Shown piece after piece: positions 62,987 to 64,000 of a stretch of 64,000 nt of DNA; the first letter of the stretch is position 1; the number at the start of each line of letters is the position of its first letter. The stretch covers positions 240,511 through 304,510 of the forward strand of contig NZ_WJXB01000010.1 in the NCBI RefSeq assembly GCF_009664975.1, in the 5' to 3' direction. Under the pieces are notes generated by a model, which was not told the DNA's origin, did no database searches, and saw only the letters and a list, made by a program, of their open reading frames with translations. This stretch comes from Paenibacillus monticola. Lineage in GTDB: Bacteria; Bacillota; Bacilli; Paenibacillales; Paenibacillaceae. The translations under genes and the position numbers were made by a program.

Positions 62987-63064
62987 TGGCGGAACCGACG
63001 GGATTCGAACCCGCGATCTCCTGCGTGACAGGCAGGCATGTTAGGCCAACTACACCACGGTTCC
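62987..63064 (-). tRNA. tRNA-Asp(GTC)
   Basis: Anticodon loop CTGTCAC in a CCTGC/GCAGG stem, acceptor GGAACCG/CGGTTCC, discriminator G, CCA encoded. This is the tRNA whose charging the hisS-aspS T-box should sense. Confidence 0.95.
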
Positions 63065-63145
<81 letters not shown>

Positions 63146-63188
63146 TCATTAATAAATAATTCAGATACTTTGATATTTAAAGCATTCA

Positions 63189-63264
63189 TGGTGGAGGCTG
63201 AGGGGTTCGAACCCCCGACCCTCTGCTTGTAAGGCAGATGCTCTCCCAGCTGAGCTAAGCCTCC
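63189..63264 (-). tRNA. tRNA-Val(TAC)
   Basis: Anticodon loop CTTACAA in a TCTGC/GCAGA stem, acceptor GGAGGCT/AGCCTCC, CCA encoded. Confidence 0.95.
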
Positions 63265-63351
63265 ATAAAAGAAGCAACTAAATGAGTATAACACAAACTA
63301 CTAGACGTTGCAATTACTATTCTTCAATAATTAACTATAGAGTAAGAATAA

Positions 63352-63426
63352 TGGTGACCCGTATGGGATTCGAACCCATGTTACCTCCGTGAAAGGGAGG
63401 TGTCTTAACCCCTTGACCAACGGGCC
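63352..63426 (-). tRNA. tRNA-Glu(TTC)
   Basis: Anticodon loop CTTTCAC in a CCTCC/GGAGG stem, acceptor GGCCCGT/ACGGGTC, CCA encoded. Substrate of MnmA (U34). Confidence 0.95.
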
Positions 63427-63602
63427 ATTGGACAAATGAATGATTTGACACAAAAATTATCTTACCAAAATCAAATAAGAATAGCAATCATTATTCTTTA
63501 ATATATTCTTTTTTGATAGTTAAACCATTCAAAATATGGAGAAAACATGGTGAAATACAAAAATAAAGACCACCGTCGATGACTCGAAAGTAGTCTCATT
63601 CT

Positions 63603-63719
63603 GCTTGGCAACGTCCTACTCTCCCAGGACCCTTCGGTCCAAGTACCATCGGCGCTGGAGGGCTTAACGGTCGTGTTCGGGATGGGTACGTGTGGAACCC
63701 CTCCGCTATCGCCACCAAA
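63603..63719 (-). rRNA. rrf: 5S ribosomal RNA
   Basis: About 117 nt with GGTGGCGATAGCGGAGGGG at the 5' side, CCCATCCCGAACACG in loop B, and GGGAGAGTAGG near the 3' end. The 63427-63602 spacer to tRNA-Glu shows no gene. Confidence 0.95.
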
Positions 63720-63873
63720 CGGGCATTTACAACGTAAATGCATTATTCAGGTATCAGCATCGCCAAATGCTTAAAACAATATCTTCACCAAGTAGCCACT
63801 AGGGCTACATCGATTAGAAAATTGATTCCTGAAAACTGAATCCGAATCGAATCTGCGTTTCTTGCTTGTTTGT

Positions 63874-64000
63874 GGATAAGCCCTCGACCGATTAGTATTG
63901 GTCAGCTCCATGCATTGCTGCACTTCCACCTCCAACCTATCTACCTCGTCGTCTTCAAGGGGTCTTACTAATTGGGAAATCTCATCTCGAGGGGGGCTTC
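63874..64000 (-). rRNA. rrl: 23S ribosomal RNA, 3' end only
   Basis: Reads the conserved 3' end of 23S rRNA (AGGTAGATAGGTTGGAGGTG, CTGACCAATACTAATCGGTC, GAGGGCTTATCC). It continues beyond the window; 63720-63873 is the 23S-5S spacer. Confidence 0.95.

Noticed and set aside
63498..63743. 81-codon ORF
   Set aside because: It overlaps the 5S rRNA.

Overview
The window comes from a spore-forming Firmicute and most resembles Paenibacillus. Evidence: AGGAGG-type ribosome binding sites with frequent TTG/GTG starts, spoVB, bofC and comN, a T-box before hisS-aspS, a CymR with high identity to the Bacillus protein, and gene order matching the Bacillus ruv-queA-tgt-yajC / secDF-comN-spoVB / recJ-apt-relA-dtd / hisS-aspS / cymR-mnmA block. 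The species assignment is inference from gene content; no database was searched.

Layout. 1-5100: a partial cysteine desulfurase (-), then accessory genes (an unknown Ser/Asp-rich protein with an internal duplication, DUF523, an SRAP protein, DUF1796, a pseudogene, a small membrane protein) separating it from cymR. 5101-13750: cymR, mnmA, rarA, a small CD3324-type regulator, helD, a purine-type NCS2 permease and tcdA. 13824-17356: aspS and hisS behind a T-box leader with a GAC (Asp) specifier. 17.7-21.3 kb: an unknown protein, a 51-residue ORF, dtd and relA. 21.6-34.2 kb: uraA, apt, recJ, a CDF-like transporter, secF, secD, comN, spoVB, DUF421, TIGR04086 and PAP2.

34.2-48.4 kb is an accessory island that breaks the conserved order between the spoVB/TIGR04086 group and yajC-tgt-queA. 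Its left flank is a group II intron whose reverse-transcriptase gene is interrupted at the YADD motif by a second group II intron (a twintron). The outer intron sits directly behind the terminator of a decayed IS1182-type transposase. The core is a complete ribosomal-peptide maturation cluster, all on the minus strand: ABC exporter, six-Cys precursor peptide, radical SAM/SPASM maturase (CcpM-like), TIGR04066-type protein, acyl-carrier-related protein without the carrier serine, and an S8 subtilisin-like protease. The right flank holds IS66 and IS3 relics.

48.4-62.2 kb returns to the conserved block: yajC, tgt, queA, a SpoIID-domain protein, ruvB, ruvA, ruvC, bofC. A three-gene peptide/amino-acid operon (CocE-type hydrolase, M19 dipeptidase, ornithine cyclodeaminase family) and fabV follow. 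62.6-64.0 kb is the 3' end of an rRNA operon on the minus strand: 23S (partial), 5S, then tRNAs Glu, Val, fMet, Asp, Gly, Arg, Leu and a terminator.

A cross-window pattern stands out. A hairpin repeat (arms TACAAAACTA and TAGTTTTGTA) fills whole intercistronic gaps (recJ-apt, ruvB-spoIID, and in decayed form aspS-tcdA), and its last partial copy runs into the downstream ribosome binding site (AAAACTTTTAGGAGG).
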